64,000 nt of DNA, taken from Hemibagrus wyckioides (Eukaryota > Chordata > Actinopteri > Siluriformes > Bagridae). Below, piece by piece: positions 54,901-64,000 of this stretch. Numbering within the stretch: the stretch's first letter is position 1; each line of letters starts with the position of its first letter. A model generated the notes under the pieces. It ran no database searches. It was not told the origin of the DNA and was given only the letters and a program-made list of their open reading frames with translations. Position numbers and translations under genes: made by a program. Where the stretch lies: positions 24,444,073 to 24,508,072 of the forward strand of contig NC_080715.1 of NCBI RefSeq assembly GCF_019097595.1. Reading direction: 5' to 3'.

Positions 54901-57900
54901 AGAGACTGAAGGAGATCATGGAGGGAAAGAGCCAGGTATGAATATGTATGTGGTTTTAGAATTTCAAAAGAAGCAAGCATTTTGTTTCTTCTTTTCACTT
55001 ACACTATATTGCCTAAAGTTTTGGGACACCCCTTCAAATCATTGAATTCAGGTGTTGTTTTTCAAGGGTTGGGTTTGGCCCCTTAGTTCCAGTGAAATGC
55101 CAAGACATTTTGGACAATTTCATGGTCCAAATTTTTTGGGAACAGTTTGGGGATGACCCCTTCCTGTTCCAACATGACTGTGCACCAGTGCACAAAGCAA
55201 GGTCCATAAAGACATGGATGAGTGAGTTTGGTGTGGAGGAACTTGACTGGTCTGACCTCTACCTGATAGAATACCTTTGGGATGAATTAGAGCAGAGACT
55301 GAGAGCCAGGCCTTCTCGTCCAACATCAGTGTCTGACCTCACAAATGCGCTTCTAGTGGAATGCTTAAAAATTCCCATAAACACACTCCTAAACCTTGTG
55401 GAAAGTCTTCCCAGAAAAGCTGAAGCTGTTATAGCTGTGAAGGATGTAAAGGCAGACGTCCTAAAACATTTGGAAATAAAGTGTATATACTTTTCATTAG
55501 AAATGTAATTAAATAGGGAGATTACCTTGCATGGCATCTTTCACAAGATTAAAATCTGATGTTAATTATGATTAACAACATTAAATACACATATAGTATT
55601 TTACAAAATAATAGGCATACCATCACTGAGCACTTTATTAGCACTTCTATATTTATACTGGGATGGGCCTCCCTTTGCTCTCAAACAGACTCAGTTGTTT
55701 ATAGCTTGGATTCCACAAGATGTTGGAAACATTCCTTTGAGATTCTGGTCCATGTTGAGATGATTGCATCACACAATTTCTGTAGATTTTTCAGGAGCAC
55801 TTTCATGAATGTGAATCTCCTGCTCTACCACATCTCACATGTGATCTACTGTATTCAGACCTGGTGACTGCGAAGCTCACTGAAAAACACTAAAGTTGTT
55901 CAGAATGTGCATGAAACCAGTTTGAGATGAATTTTGCTTTGTAACATGGCGCATTATCATGCTGCAACTAGCCGTTAGAAGATTGTGGCTTTGAAGGAAT
56001 GCTGAAGTTCAGCAACAATACTCAAATAGCCTACTGTCATTCAAGTGATGATTGACTGGTGTTAACAGCACAAGAAAGTGAAAAGGAAACTTTCTTCACA
56101 CTATGGATTCATGCTGTTGGTGCCAAATTCTGACTCTACCATCTGTGTGCCTCAGCGAAAATGAAAATTCATCAGACCAGGCGACATTTTTTCTAGTCTT
56201 CAACTGGAATCTTTGTATTCAACTGCTCAGCCCTATTGTACATGATTAGAATTGTTATCGGAGTTACTGTAGCCTGTCAAGTGGAAGCAATCTGGCCATT
56301 CGCCATTGACCTCTCTCATCAACAAGGCATTTCTGCCAACAGAACAGCTGTTCACTTGATGTTTTTTTTTCTTTATTGCATCATTCTGAGAAAACTGTGA
56401 AAATCCCAGGAGATCAGCAGTAATAAAAAACCAGCCCATCCAAAACCAACAAACATGCTACAGTCAACATCCACACCCTTATTTTAATGGTTGGTCGGAA
56501 CACTACCTAAAGCTGCTGTCCTGTATCTGTATGGTAATATTCACTGCACTGCTGACACATGATTGGCTGATTAGATAACTGCATGAATGAGTAGGTGTAC
56601 AGGTGTTACTAATAAAGTGACCAGTGTGTGTATATGTAAACATTCTTTTTAATTCTGAGTGCATTGCTGTTTACAGGACAGCGATCTGAAGCAGTACTGG
56701 ATGCCAGACAGCCAGTGTAAAGAGTGCTACGACTGCAACGAGAAGTTTACTACATTCCGTCGGCGCCACCACTGCCGTCTCTGTGGCCAGATATTCTGCA
56801 GCCGCTGCTGCAACCAGGAGATCCCCGGCAAATTCATGGGATACACAGGTAAGCTCTTAGGAACTCAAAGCACAGCTCAGTACTATCAGCATACTGTTTT
56901 CACGTTCACAATCCCACTTTCACAAACTCACAATGAGACATTATGTCAGATTTTACATGAATAGAGATACTTGGACCTGAGGAGCTGGTATCTTTGAGCA
57001 TATTTGTGTGCCAACATGTACAGGCATGACATTATTACCACCTGTCTAATATTGTGTTGGTGCCCCTTTTGATGCCAAAAAAGCCCTGACCCGTTGAGGC
57101 ATGGACTCCCTGAAGGTGTACTAGATCCCTGAATGTGTGCTGTGGTTTCTGGCACCAAGATGTTAGCAGCAGATCCTTTAAATTCTGTATGTTTGGAGGT
57201 GGAGCCTCCATGGATCAGACTTGTTTATCCAGCACATCCCACCGTTGCTCGATTGGATTGAGGTCTGGGGAATTTGAAGGCCAAGTCAACACCTCAAACT
57301 TTTTGTTGTGCTCATCAAACCATTACTGAACCATTTTTGCTTTGTGGCACAGTGCATTATCCTCCTGAAAGAGGCCACATCTGTGTGCACAATAACTTTG
57401 ATATTATTGTATAGCATTTGATCACTAGGAGGTGTTGGTGATGCTGATCTCTCACAGAAGAGTCCTCTCTATCAGAGTCATTCACTCAGTGAAACTTTCC
57501 ACTGACAAAATACTGACCGTTTTAAATCCATGTCATACATTTGGTACGTGTTTTTCTCCCAATTTAAGTGTGACTGGCAGGCAGTGTTGGCAACATGGCT
57601 GCTGAGTGAACAAACTAGATATTTTGTGTATTTTAGGAAATGTTTTTCCATGTTAAAAAAAGTACAGAAATGAAATTTCTATGGTTCAATAAAAAAGCAG
57701 AATTTTATTGTATACACTTAAATAACTAGAGGAATATTTAAATAATTAGATTTGATTAAAAAAAATGAATTTGCATTGAGGTAGTGGGTATAAATGTTAT
57801 AACAGTTCCAGCATTATTGGAAATCATGCTGATAAAGAAATGATAATGATAATTACCTCTTTAAATGTTACTCAGAAATGTTGTCTTAAACAACCTCCAA

Positions 57901-60058
57901 ACACTTCGTAGAGAGCGCTTATTATTCAGACGTTTGTTAAAATGTTTTAATCCTGATTTACTGCATTACAGCTCAACTGAAGAACAATTAACTGGACTTC
58001 CCCATCCTTCCCTTCCCCCCCTTGTCTCTCTTTTTTGTGTGTGTGTTCTTCATGTAGGTGATTTACGGGCATGCACATACTGTCGCAAGATCGCGCTGAG
58101 CTACGCACACTCTGCAGACTCGGCGTGTATCGGAGAGGATCTGACGGCGCTGTCAGACTCGCCGTGCTCTGTGTGTGTGCTGGAGCCCACAGAGCCTCGC
58201 ACACCTGTCGGCGGACGCAAAGCTAGCCGCAACATCTTCCTGGAGGAGGACCTCGCCTGGCAAAGGTGAAGATAAGGCATTGGAAAAGTTTTATATTTGC
58301 ATCTTGTAACATTTTTGTTTTGTCACAGTGTTTTTATGTTCAGCGAATATTTGTCGTCATTCATCGTCCTCTTGAATTTCATCTCTGCTTCCATTCTTTT
58401 AACCATCTGAAAAGCAGAAGTGGTTGAAGGCAGTTACATTTGGTTCTTATTACTATTCATAAGTGTGTGTGTGTGTAAACCAGTTTAAGATGTTCCCTTT
58501 GTACTAGCTATTCTCATTGCTGTGTAAGCAGTCAGGTTTTTTGTTTTGTTTTGGGGGTTTTTTGGGATTTTTTTGCTCATGACTTTTCAAAGCACATCTT
58601 TTCTCCTTTCTCTTCATGCATAGAAAAGCTCCCATTGGGATGAGGAAGAAGTGAGTCTACGGTGTTTGCACCTTTAGTTAACATGTTGAGGCTTCTGTTC
58701 TAGATATAGCGAATGCACCATTTGTCATGCATGATGTGCATGTGCTTTAATGTGTTTACTAACCAAATCTCTGTAGGTAGCAGCAATTGATATAGTCACA
58801 ATCTTGATTATTTGAGTCTGTTCGGGGTGTGTGTGTGTGATTTGTGCAGTTTGATTCATCCAGAGTCTCAAAATAGTGGGCTTAACTCTAGATTGTCTGC
58901 TGTGCAAGAAGATCTGGGCAAATCACCAGCACGAAAGAGGTTAGTGAGTGATTTATTATGTATGAGGGTTTTTTATTTTGCTTTTATCTGACTTTCTTTC
59001 CTATGGTAGCATAGAACTGGTTAATATGATTTAATTATAAGATAATTGTTTTAAAGTATATTCATTTTCTTTGTTTTTTTAAAACAAAATACTTAGTTTA
59101 ACTCATTGGACAAGTGTTTGTTTGTTTGCTGTAGCACTCTTAATTACAGAGTATATGGACATTGTGAAAGGTCACATGTTTGCCATTTCTCTCTGTAGAT
59201 CAGCTAGTGTGACCAACTTGTCTCTGGACCGCTCAGGCTCCATGGTTCCCTCATACGACAGTTCAGTGAGCCCCCAGAGCAGCCGAGCGGTGTCCAAACC
59301 TGACCACAGTGAAGAGGAGCGCAAGATCCTCTTGGTACACCTCCCATCCTTAAACATCACACCAGTACAACTTTCTTTCTTGTTAATTTTTGTGCTTTTT
59401 TTCTCACAGGGATTTTGATTGTATTTTATTCTTACCTATATACTTTATATATTTGTAGGATTCGTCTCAGCTAAAAGACTTATGGAAGAAAATTTGTCAC
59501 AGCAATACCGGGATGGAGTTCCAGGACCACAGATATTGGCTACGTACTTACCCTAATTGTATTGTGGGTAAAGATCTAGTAAACTGGCTCTTGCGAAATG
59601 GCACCATTTCTACCAGGTAAGTATAAAACTGCCAAGTCACACAGTATGGTCTTGAAGCATTGTATGACAAAATATTCTAGAACAAGTTTCAGTAACAATT
59701 TTTCTCAACATCAAACACAACACATATTTACTACTGGTGTATTGCAAGAATTTCTCCTGCAGTGATGTAACCTAACACTAGTGCACTGTGCTGGAGAAAC
59801 TTTCAAATTAAATTTTATTTGTCACATACGAAATCATACACAGTACGACATGTAGTGAAATGCTTTTTTACGACGGTCTTACATAAAAGAGGAAAGAGTA
59901 AAAAAAGAAAATGTGTGGACATGAAAGATAGGGGATATAGTTAAGAAGTATAGGGAAAAATAGGGAAAAAAATTTTAAATGATAAAAAAAAAATCAACTG
60001 TCAGATATGCATATGCAAATATATGTCTATGTATGTATATATAACAAATATAAAAACA

Positions 60059-60142
<84 letters not shown>

Positions 60143-63100
60143 AATATAGTATATGTAAAAAATAAAACAATATAAATAAATGTGTAGACTCTATAATGTA
60201 CAGAAGATACAGTATATGAATATATGTAGATAAAAATGGTCAACATTGAAATGGTGTTGCAAAATAATATAGTATGTATAATGTGCATATGTAAGATAAA
60301 TATATAAATATATTGTATAAGTGTATATAAGGCAAAATATAATGTCCAGTTTAACAGGGAGTAAAGTGACAGTGCAGTGTGCACACAAAGATGTACAGAG
60401 AAGATGTACAGTGAGAGTGTTATTGTGTGTACAGAGTAGTGCAGAGTAAAAAGTAGTGCAATATTTGCATGTGCAACAATCAGCTGAGGTAGTATGTTAT
60501 GTTGTGTGGGGGTAAGACCAGAGAGTCCAGATCCTAGGTGTACTGGTTGAGGGCCCGAATGGCCTGCGGGAAGAAGCTCCTCCTCATTCTCTCTGTGTTC
60601 GCCTTCAAGGAACGGAAACGTTTCCCTGACCTCAACAGAGAGAAGAGTCCATTGTTGGGATGGCTGAGGTCCTTCATAATCTTCCTGGCTTTGGTCCAGC
60701 ACTGCTTGCTGTATGGTGTCAAGGTCAGGAAGCTCGGTGAGGATGGTACGCTCGGCTAATCACACTACCCTCTGGAGAGCTTGCCTGTCCTGTTTGGTGC
60801 TGTTCCCAAACCAGGCAGTGATACTTCCCGTCAGGATGCTCTCAATGGTGCAGGTGTAGAATGTCTTTAGCACCTTTGAGGGCAGTTTAAAGTCCTTCAG
60901 GCGTCTGAGATGATAAAGACGCTGCCGGGCCTTCTTCACTAGGGTGTTAACGTGACAGGACCATGTCAGGTCCTGCGTGATGTAAACACCTAGGTACAGG
61001 AAACTGTCCACTCTCTCCACTGGGGTCCTGTTGATGGGGAGGGGCTGGTAATTCCTCTCCTGCTTTGTGCTAAAGTCCACTATCAGCTCCTTAGTCTTGC
61101 TGACGTTCAGGAGGAGATTGTTGACCTGGCACCATGTCTCCAGGTTTTTAATCTCCTCTAGGTAGGCCGCCTCATCATTATTGGAGATCAGGCCCACCAC
61201 CACAGTATCGTCCGCAAACTTCACGATGTTGGTGGAGCTGGAAGTGGCCACACAGTCAAAGGTGTACAGAGAGTACAGCAGGGGGCTCAGAACACAACCC
61301 TGGGGGGCTCCAGTGCTGAGGGTGAGTGAGGGTGAGACATGGTTGCCCACCCGTACTGCCTGAGGACTGTCTCGCAGGAAGTTGGAGATCCACCGACACA
61401 GGGATGGGCTAAGGCCCAGGATCTCCAGCTTAGTAGTGAGTATGGAGGGAATTATGGTGTTAAATGCTGAACTGTAGTCGACAAACAGCATTTTGACATA
61501 ATTCCCCCTTCTGCTGTCCAGATGGCTCAGGGCTGTATGATGGAGGTGTGCGATGGTGTCCTCAGTAGATCGGTTGGGACGGTACGCGAACTGTAGTGGG
61601 TCCAAGGTAGGGAAGAAGTGATGAAGTCTCTGATGAGTCTTTCGAAGCACTTCATCACCACTGAGGTCAGGGCCACTGGACGGTAGTCGTTCAGGCAGGT
61701 GGGTTGGGGTTTCTTGGGGACAGGAACAATGGTGGACCGTTTGAAGCACGTTGGGATTGTAGACTGTTCCAGGGAGAGGTCGAAAATCTCAGTGAACACA
61801 GGAGCCAGCTGGTCAGCACAGGCCTTCAGGACCCGACCCGTGATGCCATCACGTCATGCTCCGAGATGATGAATGCGTTGTCCTCTCCGGCATGCTCCTC
61901 GTGTGTGCTGCCTATAGCGCTGTTGGCGCTGTTAACACCGTTAGCGCTCTGAGCTGCAGCCTCGAAGCGAGCATAAAAGGTGTTTAGCTCGTCTGCCAGA
62001 GAAGAGTCTGCATTCACCGATCTAGAAGATGGTGTTTTGTAGTCCGTCATAGTCCTTAGTCCCTGCCACAGACTCCTAGAGCCACTTTGGTGAAATTATG
62101 ACTCTAGTTTCTGTCCATAGCGCCGCTTCGCCTCCTTCACCACTCTGCGCACGCTGTAGGATGTAGCTTTATACTCATCCATGTTTCCGCTGGTGAGCCC
62201 CGTGTTGTACGCAGCGGAGCGGGATCTCAGAGCATCGCGGACGGATTCATCCACCCACGGCTTTTGATTGGGGAAAGTCCGTTAGTCTTGTGAACTGTCA
62301 TCCGCTAGTTTCCCGATGAATCCCACAACCGCTTCCGTAAACATGTTGATGTCATCAGAGCTGCGCCGGAACATGTCCCAGTCTGCGTCCTGCAGAGCGT
62401 CCACCGATTGGTCCGTCTGGCGTAAGACCTCACTCCGAGCCGGAACTTCCTGCTTGAGCCTTTGTCATGCTGTTTCTTGGTATCAGTTCTCTTGCAGTTT
62501 AGAATGGCTTACAAACTTCTAATTTAACACTTCTGACTCAATCATTAAAGCCTTCTGCAGTCAACTGTATATGACTAGGGTGGCAATTAAGAACCAGATA
62601 GTAGACTTTGGTGCTAGAGGAAGTCGATCACGCAAAAAAAATTTGTTTTCTTAATTTAGGATGGAAAACCATGGCTAGAATGTTGGAACCTTTCTTAAGC
62701 CACATTTTCATTTAAAAGTACCTCTTCCCTCAACAGGGCTCAGGCCATAGCTATTGGACAGGCTCTGGTCGATGGGCGCTGGCTTGACTGTGTTACTCAT
62801 AACGATCAGATTTTCCGTGATGAGTACGCACTGTATCGCCCTCTTCAGGTGCCTTTTTCTTTTTAATTCAAATTGTGTATATGCCACTAATTTGTCAGTG
62901 TTTTGTACTAAAGACTGTTATTGTTGTTGTGTTTTGGTAGAGCACAGAGTTCTCTGAGACCCCATCTCCAGATACGGACAGCGTGACATCCCTGGAGGGC
63001 CACTCAGAACCATCATGGTTCAAAGACATCAAGTTTGACGACAGTGACACAGAACAGCTAGCTGATGAAAATGACTTAATAACAACAAGTGAGAAGATTA

Positions 63101-64000
63101 CATAGATATACGCGTTTTATCACATCTCTTTAGTGCATGTCCGGCTCACTTTTAAGACTGTTTCTGTTATTCAGGTTCAGCCAGCCCCAGCAAAAGAACC
63201 TCAGTCAGCAGTTTCCATTCAGCAGTGGATAGTGATTCAGCTGCCTCCATCAACTTGAATGTCGAGCAGGACAACGTCAACTTTCACATCAAGAAGCAGG
63301 CCAAGTACCCTCACGTGCCTCCTCACCCAGCCGAACAGAAAAGTATGGCGCACTCTGACCCATTCGCCCCTGACTCTGACTTCCACGCACCAAGTGAGAA
63401 GAGACTTAGAGATTTAATGGCCCTCTTTGTTGGCGACAAACTGCATTAACTCATTAAACAGCACTAACTCATTACTCCAGCCATGACTTATCACATGTTC
63501 ATTCCCCAACACTAATTGCGTAACAGCATCACCTACATATAGAAGCATGACTTCACTGACTCCCTTCCCTTAATTACACTGACTTCCTCAAAACTAACTA
63601 ATCACAAAGCTGACATGATACTAAGTGACTCACAGCAACTACAAAGAGTTAATTGGTTGCCTTCTGATGTTGTCTGTGGTATTGCATTGTCACAGTCTCA
63701 CACTTTCTTTGCTCATCATGCAGCTGAGGTCCTTGTCACAGAAGATGGCGGTCAGCATTTATCCATTAGTGATGCCTTTATTAAAGGTATGTGTTCTTCA
63801 GAGTCCCTTACTACATCTTTTTTTTTTTCTTTCACTAATTAAATTGTTAATTGTTGAGGGTTTTTCTTTTTTGCTGTGTCGGCAGAGTCTTTGTTTAATC
63901 GGCGTGTAGAAGAGAAAGCTAAAGAAATGTTCTTCACTCCACTGGGTTGGCACCACAGCTCCCTAGACCAATTGAGGGAGGAGAATGGCGAGAAGAAGGC
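48029..64000 (+). CDS. pikfyve: pikfyve: FYVE-finger phosphoinositide 5-kinase, 5' part (16 coding exons, 632 aa, runs off the window)
   Basis: PIKfyve phosphorylates phosphatidylinositol 3-phosphate at the 5 position on endosomes and lysosomes, working with FIG4 and VAC14. Coding exons: 48,029-48,209; 48,909-48,947; 49,162-49,320; 53,668-53,679; 54,826-54,935; 56,677-56,848; 58,058-58,265; 58,624-58,650; 58,850-58,939; 59,199-59,334; 59,459-59,616; 62,737-62,848; 62,941-63,088; 63,175-63,342; 63,724-63,786; 63,886 onward. All junctions are GT-AG and phases agree throughout. Order: N-terminal low-complexity region, FYVE finger (residues about 168-235), serine-rich linker, DEP domain (about 379-465), acidic linker, start of the segment before the chaperonin-like domain. 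The chaperonin-like and kinase domains lie beyond 64,000. Agreement with vertebrate PIKFYVE is high in FYVE and DEP and low between residues 60 and 130. Confidence 0.95.
48909..48947 (+). CDS. pikfyve: pikfyve exon (39 bp)
   Basis: Acceptor TTTATTCTTTTTAG to 48,908; encodes [13 protein letters not shown]; donor GTAAGT at 48,948; phase 1 on both sides, so it can be skipped without a frameshift. Confidence 0.75.
49162..49320 (+). CDS. pikfyve: pikfyve exon, N-terminal low-complexity region
   Basis: Acceptor GCACACAG to 49,161; encodes a serine/proline-rich stretch ([18 protein letters not shown], then [15 protein letters not shown]); donor GTAAAA at 49,321. Phase 1 on both sides. Poorly conserved in the family, so the support is mainly splice sites and phase. 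Confidence 0.75.
49767..50121. mobile_element. MITE with CCAGTCCCTCCAGG-type ends (copy 2), pikfyve intron
   Basis: Left end CCAGTCCCTCCAGGG; the right end (ACTCCTGAAGAGAC) is a decayed inverse. It shares internal segments (AACATGAGTACAGCT, ACACTCATTCAGC) with 3,199-3,413. Confidence 0.65.
50666..51501. mobile_element. Fold-back Tc1 derivative A, pikfyve intron
   Basis: Both inverted repeats are present (CACTATATTGCCAAAGGTTT at the left, its reverse complement at the right) with TA flanks. Inside, a plus-strand 3' transposase segment ([13 protein letters not shown] to GGPAPY-like, 50,716-51,165) is followed by a minus-strand segment of the same region (51,175-51,450). The join is near 51,165-51,185 (GCAGACGTCTCAGTTTTGG then TGGCTCGGAGTC). 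The right arm reads [14 protein letters not shown] and [16 protein letters not shown] on the minus strand. No complete transposase. Confidence 0.85.
51946..51979. repeat. (GT)n microsatellite, pikfyve intron
   Basis: About 17 GT units, ending in GCGCGC. Confidence 0.95.
52504..53170. mobile_element. Fold-back Tc1 derivative B, pikfyve intron, right end lost
   Basis: The left end starts CACTATACTGCCAAAGGTTT. The plus-strand 3' transposase segment (52,560-52,950) carries a deletion and a TGA after the glutamate region. The junction GCAGACGTCCCAGTTTTG / TGGCTCGCAGTC near 52,955-52,985 leads into the minus-strand segment (52,980-53,170). It is the same architecture and junction as derivative A. 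Homology stops at 53,170, where a LINE/SINE tail begins. Confidence 0.83.
53171..53340 (+). repeat. 3' tail of a fish LINE/SINE
   Basis: Contains CTCTCAAGGTTTCTTCCTC, TTTTCTTGCCACC, TCTGTAAATCTGCTTACTG and AACGCACTATACAAATAAAA, ending in TGACATTGACATT repeats. The order and terminal short repeat are typical of a common fish retroposon 3' end. It is joined directly to the broken edge of fold-back derivative B. Confidence 0.7.
53668..53679 (+). CDS. pikfyve: pikfyve candidate 12-bp microexon
   Basis: Acceptor TTTTCTTCTATCCACAG, twelve bases ATGAGTGGGAAG, donor GTGAGG. Phase 1 on both sides, adding four residues (completing D, then E, W, E). The strong polypyrimidine tract and exact phase support it. 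There is no homology, because the insert is too short and lies in a poorly conserved region. Confidence 0.55.
54826..54935 (+). CDS. pikfyve: pikfyve exon before the FYVE finger
   Basis: Acceptor TTTGTTTCCAG to 54,825; encodes [19 protein letters not shown] and EIMEGKSQ, closely matching vertebrate PIKFYVE. Donor GTATGA at 54,936, phase 0. Confidence 0.93.
55002..55483 (+). mobile_element. Internally deleted Tc1-like element, pikfyve intron
   Basis: Both ends present (CACTATATTGCCTAAAGTTT at the left; ACATTTGGAAATAAAGTG at the right) with TA flanks. It contains only the 3' part of the transposase: [11 protein letters not shown] with the second aspartate, [11 protein letters not shown] with the glutamate, and the C-terminus down to [14 protein letters not shown]. 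Unlike 13,048 and 52,504 it lacks the TGA after the glutamate region. Non-autonomous. Confidence 0.88.
55625..56630 (-). mobile_element. Tc1-like relic (AATAGGTACACC-end family), nearly full length, pikfyve intron
   Basis: Ends GCACTTTATTAGCACTTCT at the left and GTTACTAATAAAGTGACCAG at the right are inverted. On the minus strand it covers the 5' helix-turn-helix part (CCAGCCCATCCAAAACC and CCCAGGAGATCAGCAGT on plus) to the 3' end of the transposase (CATTGCTGCC-type region lost). Many frameshifts; no usable frame above about 70 codons. It ends about 46 bp before the FYVE exon. Confidence 0.8.
56677..56848 (+). CDS. pikfyve: pikfyve FYVE-finger exon
   Basis: Encodes the endosome-targeting zinc finger that binds phosphatidylinositol 3-phosphate. 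Visible in order: W-x-x-D (YWMPDSQ), two cysteine pairs (CKEC, CYDC), the basic [10 protein letters not shown] patch, then CSRCC. Acceptor TGTTTACAG to 56,676; donor GTAAGC at 56,849; ends in phase 1 inside the glycine of GYTG. Confidence 0.97.
57021..57400 (-). mobile_element. 3' fragment of the ATCAGGCATAACATTATG-end Tc1-like family, pikfyve intron
   Basis: Begins CAGGCATGACATTATTACCA and continues through the 3' part of the family in reverse (TTGCTCGATTGGATTGAGGT, GAAGGCCAAGTCAACACC, GCATTATCCTCCTGAAAGAG). Homology stops near 57,380-57,400, with no second end. Confidence 0.75.
58058..58265 (+). CDS. pikfyve: pikfyve exon after the FYVE finger
   Basis: Acceptor TTCTTCATGTAG to 58,057; completes G and reads [18 protein letters not shown] (last FYVE cysteine pair), then [14 protein letters not shown] and [16 protein letters not shown]. 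Donor GTGAAG at 58,266, phase 2. Confidence 0.95.
58624..58650 (+). CDS. pikfyve: pikfyve candidate 27-bp alternative exon
   Basis: Acceptor CTTTCTCTTCATGCATAG, 27 bases, donor GTGAGT. Phase 2 on both sides; adds nine residues of basic character (KAPIGMRK within). Vertebrate PIKFYVE as I know it goes directly from LAWQ to SLIHP, so this exon is probably optional. Confidence 0.55.
58850..58939 (+). CDS. pikfyve: pikfyve linker exon
   Basis: Acceptor TGATTTGTGCAG to 58,849; encodes [11 protein letters not shown] and [15 protein letters not shown], as in other vertebrates. Donor GTTAGT at 58,940, phase 2. Confidence 0.93.
59199..59334 (+). CDS. pikfyve: pikfyve serine-rich linker exon
   Basis: Acceptor CTCTCTGTAG to 59,198; encodes [24 protein letters not shown] and EEERKILL. 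Donor GTACAC at 59,335, phase 0. Confidence 0.93.
59459..59616 (+). CDS. pikfyve: pikfyve DEP-domain exon, first half
   Basis: Acceptor TATATTTGTAG to 59,458; encodes [20 protein letters not shown] then [19 protein letters not shown] and [12 protein letters not shown], the first half of the DEP domain. Donor GTAAGT at 59,617, phase 2. Confidence 0.96.
60062..60138. repeat. (TA)n microsatellite within the LINE 3' region
   Basis: About 38 TA units, flanked by TATGTA-rich sequence that extends 300 bp. Confidence 0.95.
60760..62050 (-). pseudogene. LINE reverse transcriptase, frameshifted
   Basis: The longest intact part (61,620-60,760) carries [31 protein letters not shown] (the first catalytic aspartate), [18 protein letters not shown] and the catalytic [14 protein letters not shown], then [15 protein letters not shown] and a [15 protein letters not shown] thumb region. 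It is broken at about 61,615, where the frame moves from [14 protein letters not shown] to TLDPLQF. A second break near 61,850, between ISEHDV and DGITGRV in different frames, implies a deletion of the segment normally between them. No active enzyme can be made. Confidence 0.88.
62737..62848 (+). CDS. pikfyve: pikfyve DEP-domain exon, second half
   Basis: Acceptor CTTCCCTCAACAG to 62,736; encodes [19 protein letters not shown] then [16 protein letters not shown]. Donor GTGCCT at 62,849, phase 0. Confidence 0.96.
62941..63088 (+). CDS. pikfyve: pikfyve acidic linker exon
   Basis: Acceptor GTGTTTTGGTAG to 62,940; encodes [20 protein letters not shown] and [19 protein letters not shown]. Donor GTGAGA at 63,089, phase 1. 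Confidence 0.94.
63175..63342 (+). CDS. pikfyve: pikfyve linker exon
   Basis: Acceptor CTGTTATTCAG to 63,174; encodes [33 protein letters not shown] and [13 protein letters not shown]. Donor GTATGG at 63,343, phase 1. Reading through the donor stays open for 35 more codons to TAA at 63,447-63,449. Confidence 0.93.
63724..63786 (+). CDS. pikfyve: pikfyve exon (63 bp)
   Basis: Acceptor GCTCATCATGCAG to 63,723; encodes [20 protein letters not shown]. Donor GTATGT at 63,787, phase 1. Confidence 0.92.
63886..64000 (+). CDS. pikfyve: pikfyve exon cut by the window edge
   Basis: Acceptor TGTGTCGGCAG to 63,885; encodes [20 protein letters not shown] then [18 protein letters not shown], the start of the segment before the chaperonin-like domain. 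It continues past 64,000. Confidence 0.94.

Larger units (their letters stand above)
59805..62475 (-). mobile_element. 5'-truncated L2/CR1-group non-LTR retrotransposon, antisense in pikfyve
   Basis: LINE of about 2.7 kb in the intron that splits the DEP domain. On the minus strand, in order: end of the endonuclease-RT linker ([19 protein letters not shown], 62,280-62,100), NTFYARFEA (about 61,970), [10 protein letters not shown] and [20 protein letters not shown] (RT block starting 61,750), the RT core, a [19 protein letters not shown] C-terminus (60,720-60,534) and a 3' end at about 59,805 (GTGACAAATAAAATTTAAT). The upstream endonuclease is missing. Confidence 0.9.

Noticed and set aside
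60001..60702. Minus-strand 233-codon frame with isoleucine/tyrosine-rich tail
   Set aside because: Out-of-frame LINE C-terminal region running into TATG and TA repeats; the real LINE frame here is 60,534-60,722.

Overview
The window is vertebrate nuclear DNA, almost certainly from a teleost fish and plausibly an otophysan such as a catfish. The protein-coding sequence is split by GT-AG introns, the intergenic DNA is AT-rich, and microsatellites, Tc1/mariner transposons, tRNA-derived SINEs and an L2/CR1-type LINE are dense. No bacterial-style gene organisation, rRNA, tRNA or CRISPR array was seen. The lineage within fishes is an inference from repeat types, not a database result.

Region 1 (1-38,600) holds no gene I can recognise. 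It contains microsatellites, a long near-perfect hairpin (1,711-1,900), MITEs that begin with a CCAGTCCCTCCAGGAT-like end, SINE copies, several Tc1-family relics and one Tc1 element with an uninterrupted 343-residue transposase frame (27,085-28,332) sitting inside a TA microsatellite. A CpG-rich block at about 22,380-23,300 looks like an orphan promoter.

Region 2 (38,629-42,538) is a small five-exon plus-strand gene of the CFAP97 (hemingway-like) domain family, predicted 170 residues, connected to sperm and ciliary axonemes in this family. Its second intron carries a frameshifted sister of the 27-kb Tc1 element in inverted orientation.

Region 3 (about 45,000-64,000) is the 5' third of pikfyve, the FYVE-finger phosphatidylinositol 3-phosphate 5-kinase of endosomes, on the plus strand. 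Sixteen coding exons can be followed with consistent phase from the ATG at 48,029 to the window edge (632 residues: N-terminal region, FYVE finger, linker, DEP domain, start of the segment before the chaperonin-like domain). Two of these are tiny frame-preserving exons (12 and 27 bp). The kinase domain lies beyond the window. A probable non-coding first exon ends at 45,162. The pikfyve introns are packed with transposon debris, including a 2.7-kb 5'-truncated LINE in antisense and several Tc1 derivatives.

The main unexpected pattern is the repeated occurrence of fold-back (internally palindromic) Tc1 derivatives, in which a 3' or 5' transposase segment is followed by its own reverse complement. 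Two copies in pikfyve introns share the same internal junction, which suggests that the fold-back form itself was mobilised.
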